Made by a program: the position numbers and the translations under genes. 64,000 nucleotides of DNA from Antedon mediterranea (taxonomy: Eukaryota > Echinodermata > Crinoidea > Comatulida > Antedonidae): contig NC_092675.1 in the NCBI RefSeq assembly GCF_964355755.1, positions 28,232,912-28,296,911 of the forward strand. The letters run 5' to 3'. Positions 51,701-63,200 of the stretch are shown in pieces. Under the pieces are notes generated by a model. The model was not told the origin of the DNA. It ran no database searches and saw only the letters and a program-made list of their open reading frames with translations. Numbering within the stretch: the stretch's first letter is position 1; each line of letters begins with the position of its first letter.

Positions 51701-54700
51701 AATTAAAAAATACTTACTTTGAATTGTGTAAACAACATTTATATTGTTCTTTACACTTACGTAATTGGTAAGGAGCTATGAAATTGGTAATTTATACTTA
51801 CTGTACCTCTTCTACTATGTATGACTCCAGTGCACATGCTTACTCATACAGGAAAATACAATGTGCATATGAACATTGATACAAAGATACTGTAGTTCAA
51901 AGTTAAGCCTACAGTAGGTATGACTGCTGATACAAAAAAAAAATAGTGGATATGAAAATAAAAATGTTAATAGTTCTTACTTCTTAAATGTCTCCCTTCT
52001 TCAGGGGTAGATCTGTCAGTCATTTCACTTTCAATACCATGGCTTCTTTCTGTTGATTCATACGAACAAGGGGTTCCCCCTCTTTCAGAAAAGTCACTAT
52101 CTTCAATTTCATGTTTCACATCTAAATCATGCCTTATTGAGCCTTCAGTCCCTTTTTCTGAATTGTCTGTGGAGCAGGTCTGAACACTGCTCCAATCTTC
52201 TGAATTAACGGCTTTGCCATTTTCAGTTTTACGCTGTTTTGCTGGAACAAATGCAGAATGATGGTAAAAACCTTCCTGATCTTCCGAGACCTGGAACGGC
52301 CGGAATGCACCGGCTCCGATTGGATTCATAATTCTATGCCCTTCTTCAACATTCGGTCTCATCGCAGGGTGCGGAAAAACTTGTGGGTTGTTGAAAACCG
52401 GTAGGCTGTTTGGACCATGATATAGAGGATGCATTGGATACGAACTTAACCCTTTTTCGTCGGCCTTCTGTCGTGATTGGCGCGATGACCTTCGTGTACC
52501 CGACTGGGCAGCATCTTCAGCGGTCGATCCTAACACAACAAGTCTTGGATTTGCAATTTGTGGTGGAATGAAAGCCGAGTTTTCCATGAATATAAAATTT
52601 GGAGGCCGAGAAAACCGTGCCAGGAAATTCTGAAAAATCAAATAAAATAAAAAATCAATTTGTATTTGCAATTAAATATCAATATTAATTACTTTCCTTT
52701 TTTATTTAAATTCCTTCAGTTGACTTGTATTTTCAGTATAAAACACAGTAAAGATTAAATGGTCCAGCTTAAAATAGCAATAACAAATGACATAAAAAGC
52801 ACTGTGTAATATACGATGTTAAAAATAAAATTGAAAAGATACAGTAAAAATGTAATTTAAAGTCAGTTAAATACCAATAATACGTATAAAAAAAATTCAA
52901 TATCATGTAAAACCGAAATTAGTAGTTTTTAAATATAAATTGTTATTTAAATATTAATAATTTGAATTGCTGCCAAGCAGAACCAACTGTATAAAATCAA
53001 ATACTGGATTAATTTACAAACACAAAAAAATCAATTGAACTTGATTCAATTATTGATTAATATTGATTTTCTTCTCACAAATAACTATTTCAAACAAAAG
53101 AATTTCACAAATAAAATACTCATCACCAAAAAGAGAATCATAGTTTTAATCCATAAACTAAAACAGTTGTATATTATAGATTTTAGCAACTCTAGCCCCA
53201 ATAGATAATCTAGAAACAAATGATGATGGAGACACGACTAGCATGGGAAATTCTGATTATTGCAACAAACGATTGTTGCAATGAAGATCGAATGATCACG
53301 CCAATTCATTTCAGTTCACTTAATTCACACTGTACAATTATCTAAAATAGCATCAACTCGCACGTTTTACAATTGACTTGTAACAAAAATCAAAGAATGG
53401 ATAGTCAATGTATTTTGTTAACTAAAAAGAACAATAATAATATAACACACGACCTACTTTAAAACAATTTGAATCGTATGAAACTGATTTTTTTCTGTGA
53501 GAATATTTTAAACAAGCTATGGGAAATTGCTGACTTTTGTTAAAGTGAGCAGCATTTATGAATTTATAATTGACTACAGTAAACCAAAAAGCTGAATTGT
53601 AGTATTATACAATAACACAACTTAAATAGTATTAAATAAAATACATTTATAAACAATTACTAAATGGCAAAATAGTTTTACATTAGTTAGTGAAATAATT
53701 ATTCTTGTTTAATTCAAATTATTTTTATTTGTTCCTTCACAAATTCATTGCTAGTTTATACTGTATATATAAAAACAACAATTTGTTCAATTTTCTTGTT
53801 TTCAAAAGTGAATAACTTTATTGAAGTTCTATAAAATGTTCTACTTTATAGTAATAGTTCAAAATTTGATTTAATTCACATTAATTTTCATGTTTTGTAA
53901 AAAAATACATTTTTATTTAGAATATGTTCATAATTACAAATTTAAAAACATCAACCAAATTTAATTAATTAATTAAAATGTACACTTTTATGTTCTTTTC
54001 ATTTCAAGAAAAATATATTATGAATAATTATTAAATGTACTGCACTGTACCATAGTTTTGTATCATGAATTCCAATCTCATATTCTCAAGTATGGAATAC
54101 TGTGTTAATGTAATGAAGAATTAAATCTTCACTATCGTGTTAATCAGTATTTTGCTCAATTAGTACTAAAAATGAATTATCAATGTAATTGATATCTAAT
54201 TGCATGTGTTTATCAATAAGTGGAAAATTATCTATTAGATAAGAATAATTACAATTCTTTGATTAATAATTAAATATTTATCAGTGACCAACATGTGTTA
54301 ATTAGCTATTATGCAGTAACTGGTTCACAGGATTACAGTACAGTACTGTATATCTAAACACAAATGCTCAGTGCTGTTTATTCATATTTTTATTATTCAT
54401 AATTCAGTCTCATCTCAGCATAAACAATACTGTACAAGATTTTTTTTAAAAGAAGAAAACAAGGAATGTTGAGTTTTTAGTAACAAGTTTACTATAAACC
54501 ACTAATGGTAATTATTACAATGATGTTCTCTTTTTTTTTCTTTTTCAAAATAAAAATACATTTCAATACAAATATACTGCTGACTTCCAAAATAGTTCAT
54601 AATAACATTATTACAATAATTTACTTCATTTATTTATTTATTCGTAACTGACATACATTCACCTTTAATACAGATGTACTGCTGACTTCTAAAATGGTTC

Positions 54701-55972
54701 AGTAACAACAATTAAAATAACTTTATTACATTTTACTTTATTTATTTATTTATTTATTTATTCGTAACTGACATACACTTTTTTTTACAAGTGTACTGCT
54801 GACTTCCAAAATGGTTCAGTAACAACAATTAAAATAACTTTACATTTTACTTTATTTATTTATTCGTAACTGACATACACTTTTTATACAAATGTATTGA
54901 TACCTTCCAAACTCAAAAAAACAAATCTTATAAATTAATCAAAACACTTCCAAAAAACGAAAACAAATTAAATTAACATAATGTATTTAAAATACATTTG
55001 TGGTAAAAGATGCTGTAGTCAAATTGGTTTTAGTAATTTCTAAAGTAAAGATTTGAAAATACAGTATACTGTAGCTCTGTAAAAACAGACTTTATTAAAA
55101 CGGTTGAAAAAGGAGTTGGAAATACAGTATGTTATGAAAGTTTTCCATATTAAATTCTGTAGACAGTACAGTACTTTGTTTTAAAAAACTATTAAGATTA
55201 AGAGAATCATTCCAAATTTTTCATTTATTGTTATAGCGATCAGATAAATCTTTTACTATAATATTTTTTTTCACAAATTTTTGTTATTAGTTTGTACGTC
55301 AAACCTATACATTTTTTCAAATTTAGGGGAGAAAACAAAGATTCACTTACAAAAAAAATAATACTAAAGACAGTACAAGTAGGTGCATAATAAAAAAAAA
55401 ATGTTTTTCTTTCTTTTTTTATAAAATATTTGTTTTAAAAATATATTAATTTAATGTTAAAAAATAAATAGTGTATTTGTACTCAGTTGTGTATAAATAA
55501 TTTTGTTTTTCAATATGAGACTGGATCGCAAACATTATTTTTGTTAATTTAAAAACTCTGTAATATAATATATACTGTAATTTTCATAACAAAATTGAGA
55601 TCAAATAAAATATAGAATATATTAAAAATGTATTTTTAAAATCTACATTCTAATACTGTATTTGTTAGCTCACAGCAATCATATATGGTAAGGAATATTG
55701 GAAAACAAATTTGTTGTGCAATTAGCTATAGTATACTGTATTTCAGATCAAAGCCGAAAAAGAAATAATCCAATACTGTACTTCATTAAATGTGTATATT
55801 ATAATCCAACTTTATTAACAGAAATAAAAAGCGTATCAGTTAATACTTACATCGAAAACGCAAAACAGTAATAATATTATTGTGAATAAAAACATTAAAA
55901 AAAATTAAAAGTTAAATTATAAAAAAAAGAAACATTTTATTTACTTACCATCATTTGAAAATTTGGATTCAT
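24737..55972 (-). CDS. RNF220: RNF220 RING E3 ubiquitin ligase, 12 coding exons, complete
   Basis: Transcript-order exons: 55949-55972, 51981-52629, 40017-40143, 39225-39264, 37877-37994, 35717-35847, 32112-32235, 28178-28358, 26756-26814, 25841-26019, 25567-25641, 24737-24808. All phases agree, giving 592 residues (human 566). Recognisable parts: MENSAF plus GAGAFRPF...FVPAKQRK near the N-terminus; zinc-knuckle-like CLVC...H (239-254); SRLNARVG; CPIC...HH..IC (339-360); WCGQTRIRATT; LNVDGDDTAEYG; and a C-terminal C3HC4 RING at 540-578 (CLIC, CWHVHCQEC, CPQC) ending APAQLRKIYL. Vertebrate RNF220 ubiquitinates Sin3B and Gli factors and stabilises beta-catenin with USP7, mainly in nuclei during development. 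The start in the 24-base exon gives MNPNFQMM; the MENSAF methionine in the next exon is an alternative. Exon 7 is followed by a tandem array of its own end. Confidence 0.97.
24957..25250 (-). repeat. SINE-like repeat (inverted) with AT-rich tail
   Basis: Reverse order of the family at 15565: CTGGTCTCCCAGAGGGCCCA, TGATCAGTGGCTG, GTACTAGTACAC, CCCCCTACTCGTCTCGAAAG. An AT-rich stretch ending AAATAAATAAAATTTAAAG follows. It lies in the last RNF220 intron. Confidence 0.65.
25346..25489. mobile_element. MITE family 1, copy 8 (RNF220 intron)
   Basis: Ends AAAGTTTTGTCTACACTATC and GATAGTGTAGACAGAGCTTT. The centre has ACAAATATGGTAGTAATATG and CCATATATGGGCACATCAC. Confidence 0.9.
26436..26587. mobile_element. 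MITE family 1, copy 9 (RNF220 intron)
   Basis: Ends AAGCTCTGTCTACACTATC and GATAGTGTAGACAGAGCTT, with TA outside. The inner AAATATGGTAG(G/T)GATATG is doubled. Confidence 0.92.
26849..27122. mobile_element. MITE family 3 (ends AAAGCCTGGTTTCCAT)
   Basis: Left AAAGCCTGGTTTCCATAAAA and right TTTTAATGGAAACCAGGCTTT, with TA outside each end. Sub-terminal repeats of ATCGCTACACGACAG / GTAGCGATT occur. The middle has GATTCATCGCCGACAAAATC against TTTGACTGCGATGAATCGGGG, an inner inverted pair. It is about 274 bases long, in the RNF220 intron upstream of exon 9. Confidence 0.85.
28480..28634. mobile_element. MITE family 1, copy 10 (RNF220 intron)
   Basis: Left GCTATGGCTACACTATCAAA. The right end TTTGACAGAGCTTT lacks the ATAGTGTAG segment, a small deletion in the terminal repeat. 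The doubled inner ATGGTAGTGATATGGCC is present. Confidence 0.85.
31177..31311. mobile_element. MITE family 1, copy 11 (RNF220 intron)
   Basis: Left AAGCTCTGTCTACACTATC. The right end TTTGATAGTGTAGATAG then changes to TCGATTA. The inner AAATATGGTAGTGATATG and CCATATATGGGCACATC are intact. Confidence 0.9.
31698..32111 (-). repeat. 74-base tandem array copied from RNF220 exon 7 and its splice donor
   Basis: On the minus strand each unit holds the exon end (TGGTGTGGACAGACTAGAAT...GGATTTAAAG) followed by gtaaggagtag. Donor copies in plus coordinates: 32106-32111 (used), 32032-32037, 31958-31963, 31884-31889, 31811-31816 and 31757-31762. Spacing is 74, 74, 74, 73 and 54. A further partial unit begins at 31698. 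Reading through the first donor meets TAG three codons on, so only the donor nearest the exon yields protein. The units carry no acceptor of their own. Confidence 0.92.
32521..32689. mobile_element. MITE family 1, copy 12 (RNF220 intron), last in the window
   Basis: Ends AAAGCTCTGTCTACACTTTA and TTTGATAGTGTAGACAAGGC. The inner order is inverted, as in copy 6 (ATATGGACATGATGAGGTC then ATCACTGCCATATTTG). No further copy was found to the right. Confidence 0.88.
32690..35716. other. RNF220 intron between exons 7 and 6
   Basis: Mostly AT-rich. A SINE-like piece lies at 33958-34060 (GTGCACTTTAAAGAACCCAG, TACATCTTTCGG). The parts at 33085-33600 and 34640-35030 are less AT-biased than their flanks and could be conserved non-coding DNA. 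Open frames at 33085-33267 and 34227-34550 show no family resemblance or splice context and are not called. Confidence 0.5.
36631..36870 (+). mobile_element. Mosaic repeat with a tyrosine-recombinase fragment
   Basis: At 36687-36821 one frame reads LRDSGIPCWDVNVVLAAHM, PPFEPLSRASLYNLSLKT. This resembles the start of the recombinase core of DIRS/Ngaro/Crypton-type elements (WDxxxVLxxLxxPPFEPL...LKT). The frame is open only about 45 codons. The flanks GTGACCCTAAACAGCATATG and CATTATAAAAAAACATATA match the two halves of a different repeat seen intact at 45745-45810. The recombinase piece therefore sits inside a copy of that repeat, in the RNF220 intron between exons 6 and 5. Confidence 0.6.
45745..45850 (-). 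repeat. Retroelement-like 3' end
   Basis: On the minus strand it reads GGTAACCCTAAAGAGCATAT, then GCTGACAATCAATGGGCC, then CATTATAAAAAACATATATGG. The same words flank the recombinase piece at 36631-36870. The family cannot be named from this fragment. Confidence 0.55.
51197..51230. repeat. Single end of the TGCTTACCTGGATAAACC element
   Basis: GGTTTATCCAGGTAAGC followed by AGGCACGAAATA matches the left arm of the fold-back element at 16645-16777, read in reverse, together with its outer flank. No second arm was found nearby. Confidence 0.6.
54573..54907. repeat. ~100-base tandem repeat in RNF220 intron 1
   Basis: Three units share TGTACTGCTGACTTC(C/T)AAAA, GGTTCAGTAACAACAATTAA, a TTTATTTATT run of variable length, and CGTAACTGACATACA. 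The units begin near 54576, 54673 and 54788, and a fourth start near 54890 is incomplete. Copies two and three are nearly identical, so the expansion is recent. Confidence 0.88.
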
Positions 55973-57290
55973 TTTGTCAATTATTAAATAAACTCTTGTC
56001 CGACAAAAAAAGATTAAATTTCAAACCGATAATTTCTTATACATGCATTTCGTGCCGTCTCGCGGCGTAGAATGATGATATGAACAGCGAAAGATAGAGT
56101 TGATGCAGTCGAAAAATGTTGAGCAAATTCTATCAACTGTGTTTATATCAATGATTTCATTGGTTAAAACAGAAACTATGAGCTTTTAAAGCAACTAAAC
56201 TATCTATTGGAGTTAAACAACCAATGATATGGCTCATAGAATAATTAATCATTCAACTGTGACAAGCAAAACAGAAAATCTTTTTTACATTTCAGACTTG
56301 ACCTTCGACCTGGTAGGACTATAATTTCCGGGAGAAGTACACAACGGTAGATCTCAAAACTTAATAAGCAAAAGATATTCTTACTATTGGGCCATTGTTA
56401 TAAATACTCACCTTTTAGGTAAACTAAACTTAAGAGAAATGCATCTCATTACCTGAAATAAGAAATACTTACAAGATGCCGGAAATTTACATGGGATAAT
56501 ATAGGGCTCTCTGACAGTCGTATTTATTTACTGGATGAGAGAGTGTACCTTATGAATATGTAAATGATATTGTCTATACAGCAGAGGGCGCTAATCATAA
56601 TTACAAATGGCAGTTTTTGCGCTAACTGTTTTTAATCGGCAGAGAATCAAACAGCTGTGTAATAATTAATATCAGTCTTTTTCAATATAGCTTCTAGTAA
56701 CGGTAAGTACATGGTTAGGTCAATGATATTTATTTGTAAAATGGCTATCTATTAATTTTACATTATCATTGTTTTTATTGGCATCATTTCATGAAATAAG
56801 CTAGGCCTTCTTTCACCCAATTGAACAGTTAAAATGTGAGGGACGTTAGAGGTATCTTGCCTGCTGTGTTTTGAGTTCGTGCTAGCTATACTCTCTCAGA
56901 CCTGGCCTAGAAGAATATTTGGAAATTACCGGTGTTTGTGTTTTTAATGCACATGCTACAGTATAGTCAAGTTTATAATAATATAATATTACAATTACTT
57001 AGCTTTTTTTTTAGATTAAATTGATTATTTTTATTTGTTTAAAAGAAAAGGATGAAAATGATGCACAACATCACTGCATCAGTCAATAAACAATCACATC
57101 TTTCTACTACACTAGTAGTAGTAGTACCATGGAGCTATACATTACTAGGCCTAGTAATAGTACTAGCTAGCCTTGGCCTACTGTAAAATATTTACGTCAT
57201 ATCTGTTAAGTGTTATGTTGTACAGTTATTGTAAGTGTTTAAATTCTACAAATTAATGTGCGGTTTAATGATTTATTGTTCTTAGTGAAA
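55973..57290. promoter_or_regulatory. Divergent promoter interval, RNF220 and CLIP4-like genes
   Basis: The RNF220 start codon is at 55972 and the CLIP4-like start codon is at 57291. A good donor, AACG|gtaagt at 56702/56703, and an acceptor, ttcttag| at 57285, suggest a non-coding first exon for CLIP4-like ending at 56702. That leaves about 700 bases for both promoters. The stretch 56040-56350 is less AT-rich (TCGTGCCGTCTCGCGGCG). Confidence 0.5.
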
Positions 57291-60200
57291 ATGACGTTAG
57301 ATGAAGAGATAGCAACCATGACGTCAAATTCTACTGCAAAACCCAGAGGACCCATGATCCATAGGGTGATGGAAGCACCTATCTGCCAACAGTGCCAACG
57401 ACTTGACCTCTCGTTCTTTGATCCAAATTGTCCAGGATGTCATTCAATTCTTGTTGACCCAAACACAGAAGTTGCCGAGATATTTGCCATTATCCGACAA
57501 TGGGTACCACAAGTTCAACAGAATATACACTTGTTTGGTGAAGAGGTATTTCTTTCTTTGATTCTTTCGTACTGTACAAAGAACATGCAAAATAAAACAG
57601 ATATTCATGCCCGTATAACACATAAAAGTTTGAAAAAAGAAATGTACAAGGAAGTGTACATGGGACCGTTTGATAAATTAAAAAAAAAATAATAATAATT
57701 TTAATCAATTCAAATTCCAGATAAAAAATTATTTTAAAATGGCTGAAATTGGTCAAAAAATTATTTATTAAAAAACAAGTAAAACACTGAAATAAAAGTA
57801 AAAACAATCAAATTGGTAATTATAGTTATAATCTTTCCATTGGAAGAAGAGTTTCTAAGGTCAAGGGTTAAATCCTGACCGAGAGCCAGGGTTTTATCTG
57901 ATAAATATTTCTTCTCCATCTATAAGGACGAAATGGACAAGTCTACTTTTATTCGTTTATTTGTTTGTTGTTTTTAGTTTCAAGGTGTAATTTCACTCTT
58001 CCCTAGTATTTTTCATGGTTTGTGCTTTATAAATCTTATTATTATTTTATTATTATTACGATAGAGATATTTTTTTCCATCCTCTCATTGGTGAGTTACT
58101 TGCTGGATAGGAAAACATTTTAAAAATGCATTTTGCTATCGTTGTCGTTTTTTTCTGTTCTCTTTGATAAAAATACTTATTCATAGTTGCCCCATTTAAC
58201 AGTTAAATATTATGCTCGTTTATAAATATGAAGCAATTTTCTTTACCTTATTTCTTCCATAAAACACTTTTAATGTAAGTTCACATCCTCTTTGTGCCCT
58301 TGGACATGTTGACACATGTCCGTCATATTCATATAGCACGTTAGATTGCCCGTCCATCATGTTCAGAACGCTAGTTATATTGCCCACTTATAATTATACG
58401 TACTTACCGAGCAATCTTACCTGTCTACAGAGAAAACTAAGATAGCTTTTTCCAAAGACAAATAAACCATGCTGTTTCTTAGCTTACTTATCTGGCAATT
58501 CCAATAGGAAATAACAGGCATTATTTGGACAAGTAAACGAAAAATAAAATATCACATTGGGAGTTGAAAAGTTACGTTTTTAGCATGCTTGTGTGACCGT
58601 CATATATTGTATTTTAGATTTTTATACAAAAATTGAAATCCGCAAGTAAAGCTATGATTATGATTTGTAGGCAGATTTTGTTTAATATTATTATTTTTTA
58701 TGATTAACGTCCTTTTGAGACATTATTTTATTTATGTGGATTAGTGTGGATTGCTTCTCAACTACACCCCTATGGCAGTTCCTGGATTTTTTTTTACTGA
58801 AACTATAAAAATATTTTATATTGAAAAAGGAAATACACTAGTTTCAATTTTTACATTCTACATTTGAAAAACATATTTATTATTTAAAATTACAAAATAT
58901 GATTTAATATTATTAAATTAGTTAAATTTGGATTAGCAAATAACTGCTGATCAATATAGATTGAGAGCAGAGAAACTATATTTTTTTATTGCGTTTTTTG
59001 GCTTTTGGCCTATACCATGTGGTAATAATAATATTCGTTCTTAGTCTTATATAGCGCTTATTGTACAATGCTTCTAAGCGCTTAACATTATTACCCCAGT
59101 AATATAACAGCGTAGATCTAACTGGTTCCCATTTATACACCTGGGTGGAGAGAGGCAAATGTAAAGTAAAGTATCTTGCCTAAGAATACAAGCAATGCGA
59201 CGAGAGTTCGGATTCAAACTCATGATCTCACAATCAGTAATTCAACACACTGCCCCACACGCCCTTATGAATGTAGCAATAACATATTTTTCTGTAGCAT
59301 GACTACACTGGCAAAAATGTTCCCTGACTTTAAATAGCAATATTTAAATATACCACTGACTATGTAGACATTTTACACATTTTGTCAAGAATTTATTGCT
59401 TTTCTGTACCATCTGTTTGGATATTTTACTTGGCATATTGTGTTCAGAATTCAATGTTCAAAAAATGTTTGATGTCATTTTATGTTTCATATCATGTAAT
59501 TTGAATATGAAAATCAGTGTTCGCAATATCACTGGTCCACCAGCCAATGACCAGTTAAATATAATGGCGGACCAGTTAAATAGTAAAATATGTTATTTAT
59601 TACTGTTCTGTTCTGAAATTTAACAATAATATAACACAGGCATACCAGTTACCTATAAAAAGTGAATACAGATCTAGACAGTCAGAATATTCATGGAGGA
59701 AGTAATACATAATGTGGTCAATATACTGTACATAAATTCACTGTTCAAGCACTATATTACTACAGTAAAATGTGTGACAGCAGCATAACACAGGAGGGGA
59801 GACCCCTGTTTTAGCCTCCAATGCTGGGTACTGTAATTGCATTGGACTACTCATGCTTACAGTAGGCAGTATAAAGTATAGCTTTTCATCTTATACATGT
59901 AGTAGAGTATAAAATGCCCTATTTACTCGTACTGTATATATTTTCCAATATAAATTCATTAAGATATGTTATTATTGCCTTGAAGAGGTAGATCATTGGA
60001 GACTACCAACTCAATCAATATCATTCAAACATGGAGGAAATAATATAATATATATAATATATTATTTTTCCCATGGAATATTCAACTAAGATTTAGAAAC
60101 TTAATAATATAAACAAAAGTGTTGAATTGAATGTATTATATATTAGTAATAGTAGTTGTATATTTGATAATCATAATTTATTTTTTATAAACCAAATACA

Positions 60201-63200
60201 AATTCATTTTACAACAAATGATAAGCGGCCACTTCACTGTCCTCTTCAGTTATTTCATTGTTAACACTTCTTCAGAATGAGTGATTATATTATTTATTGG
60301 TGAGGTGTGATTCATTATTGATATGGATTTACACACGGCTTTGACATGACTAATCTCTATTCAATGTTGATAGTTTGCTGATAATCAATAAAATTGTGTA
60401 CAAATAAAATTGATTGATTCCACAAATATGTGTATAGTATTATAATGCATTATTTTAGATACGCTTTCTATTAAGTTAGTACTGTGGTTAATTGTAAAAC
60501 ATTTGATTTATTCAGATTTATTCAGTATGGAAATTTCCCAGTTGCCAAAAATATCCAGCCTTTTTTCAAATCATAAACGGTTTTTTTCTTCAGTATTTAA
60601 ATTAAAATGAAGTGAGTTTAAAACTTTTAGCAATAACATTTACACAAGTGTATGTGGAGGTACACACCAAATTGGTGACAGTGGCTTAAGCTGCTTTTGT
60701 GCAGCTTAAGCAGCGAGTGACTATGATTTTATATTTTCTTCTTGCGTTGTGTTTTAATTTGTTGATTTGTGTCACTGTGTTACATTTTGTAAAATGTATC
60801 TTTTGCCTGAATAAATAATAATAATAATAAGTTTGAGGCTTGTGCATATGTGCTTATAACCTTTGTATTGTAAAATGCTATGTTTCAGCCTTCCCGGCTA
60901 TTTGTGGCATTGTTCGTCTTTTTAACACCTGAATTATTAGGCTCTCATTGTTTTAAAGACAGAGGTCCAGTACACACATATGAATCTTGTCCACTTTTGA
61001 AGAACCCAGCACATCTTTCGTGATGGGTAGAAGTATTGTCCTTGTTCAATTTAACCCCTACAGCTGTTCTTGAGATCTACTGTTCCTACCTGTAGTATTA
61101 AGCTGCTTTTACATCGCACCTGGATTCGATCCGGTGCCTTGTGAAAAACATTGTGGAAAATGCCAAATTCGTACGATTTGAATCCGTTCCAAATTCGTAG
61201 CGTTGGATCAAGAAGGCATTTGTTTTCTGAAATCGTTCAATTCTTTTTTTTGTCCAATATCAGCAATGAGCATAAATGACCTTGCTTGACAAAGGATAAA
61301 CAAATGGTTGATGTGAAAGCACGCTCAATGCTTGTGATATTTTTCTTAGAGTGTCGGACCGAATCTGGGCGCGATGTGAAAGTAGCTTTAGTCTGTTTAT
61401 ATCACCGGGAATCATGGTGGCCAACACAAATATAAAAAATGAGAACATAAATTGATAATAATTATCTTGCAACATCTACAGTACAAATTACATGTTTCTT
61501 ACTAATAGAACTAACCTTAAATCTCACTTTTAAAAAATGTTCATCATTGTGTTTTTCATATTCCTTTATAAAAATAGTTTATTTACTTTTTTTATTTAGA
61601 TCCTTAAACGTGGCGCTAACCATGATGACCGCGATGGACTGACAGACATGACACTTCTCCAGTATACATGCAAGTCAGGAGCTGCTGGGGTCGGCGATGT
61701 CACAAACTCTGTACGATTTGTCACACAGTTACTAAGCAAAGGTGCAGATGTCTCAATAAGATGCCATTGGACACACATGACCGCACTTCATTACGCAGTT
61801 TACTTTGATGTGACACCTATTATATTATTACTACTAAAAGCATCTAATTTAAAAGGTAAATTGACTTGTTGTTTTACGTAAAGGTGTTAACGTGATATTC
61901 TTTAAGATTTCAGATAATCTATCATTAGATATATCTTGTAAACAATCTTTCTAGTGTTTACTTACTCAACTTTTATAAATATCATTTAATTCTCCCATGA
62001 CACTCATTGGGTGATCAAATATTATATAGTTTTCTAGAAATTCTTATATTTTGAATGTGTTTTTAACGGTAAAAATGAATGTGGGACCTTTTGTCTGGTT
62101 TTAGGGGAGATTTTCCGGTTTTTTTTTCCATAGAGTCCGGTGGGAATGAATTGTATCAGTCATCGTGTTGTATAAAACCAACAAATTAATTCCTGACTTT
62201 TTATATTTTCTATAATTCCATTTTCAATTCAAATTGAAGTAATTGTATTAGATTTCTAGATGTTTTTTTTTGAAGAATTAACTGTTAAAATGTGTAGTTA
62301 GAAATCCAGGTTGGATGTAAGATGCTTCGATACTAGCAAACCGGCCCACATGAGGCGTATCGCAATTATGGTTTTATTTCTATCGCGATCTATTTGCCAG
62401 TAATAAATCGCTGTCAAGCTGTTTTCCCTTTCCTGTCCAGTATACTATCATTTTTAGCATGCCTCGACACTGTCAGACTTAGCATAATAAGGACAATAAT
62501 AAGGTTTGTGCAAGTCTGCTATTACTCGCCACGCAATGCTGTTATATGAGCAGTCCCACGTGCATGCTCTAACCGCCAGTAATGCATAATACAGTTAGTC
62601 CGCCAGGAATCACATTATGGACATTTCAACGCATCAACCACTCATTCTCAACTACTCTACATTCACGACTGTGTCCATCAGCGGAGAGTTTGACCCTTGT
62701 TGACCTTTTCGGATAATCTGTTGAGAATGTTGTCATTAATTCTTCGCAACATTAAGTTGATCGGCGAGTTTTAAGGCGACAATTTGTTAGCTTTTGCTTA
62801 ATTGTCTGTTTCTTTTAAGCCAGAATACAAAATTTTGCCGCAGATGCTTCTTTTATTTGTTGTGAATTTCATATTTGTTCTTCAGTTGAGAGTCTTTTTA
62901 TTCAAAATTTTTTTCAAATCTATTCAATTAGTACTAAAAATTGTTGCCTAACCATAACACTGCATCAATTGAAAAACACAGTTAGTCAGTCAGTTATTTT
63001 TTTTTTATTTTAACTGATTTTATGTTAATGACATAAGAATTTGAAATAAAAATGCAGTAGACTGTTTTATCGAAAATCATTAATGAATGTAATTTATACT
63101 AATCAAAGATCTTCTCCAAGCGAGGGCTATGCATAGGTTGTTGTGTGTGTGATTAATAGATGTAAATTTTTTAAATTTAAAAAGCAATAAAAGAAAAAAA

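Larger units (their letters stand above)
40144..51980. other. Large RNF220 intron 2 (11.8 kb)
   Basis: No exon can be supported in this intron. Four islands are richer in GC and lower in homopolymer runs than the rest: about 45255-45510, 46480-47260, 48050-48400 and 49140-49730. These are candidate regulatory DNA. At 45745-45850 is a LINE-like 3' piece (reverse of CTGACAATCAATGGGCCTC). At 51198-51227 is a single fold-back element end. An ORF at 43616-43864 has no recognised relative. Confidence 0.55.
57546..61599. other. CLIP4-like intron 1 with several repeats
   Basis: Contains a decayed SINE-like piece at about 57838-57985 (GGTCAAGGGTTAAATCCTGAC), the repeat at 59020-59265, the palindrome at 60678-60832, a SINE-like piece at 60965-61030 (GGTCCAGTACACACAT, ACCCAGCACATCTTTCG), and MITE family 4 at 61101-61387. 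No exon is supported. The ORFs within it have no family likeness. Confidence 0.6.

Noticed and set aside
54573-54907. Possible CRISPR-like array
   Set aside because: Eukaryotic intron with ~100-base tandem units and no unique spacers; the same applies to 31698-32111.
57258-57290. Upstream in-frame ATG for the CLIP4-like gene (MRFNDLLFLVK)
   Set aside because: A good acceptor (ttcttag at 57279-57285) lies between it and the ATG at 57291, and family members start near the latter.
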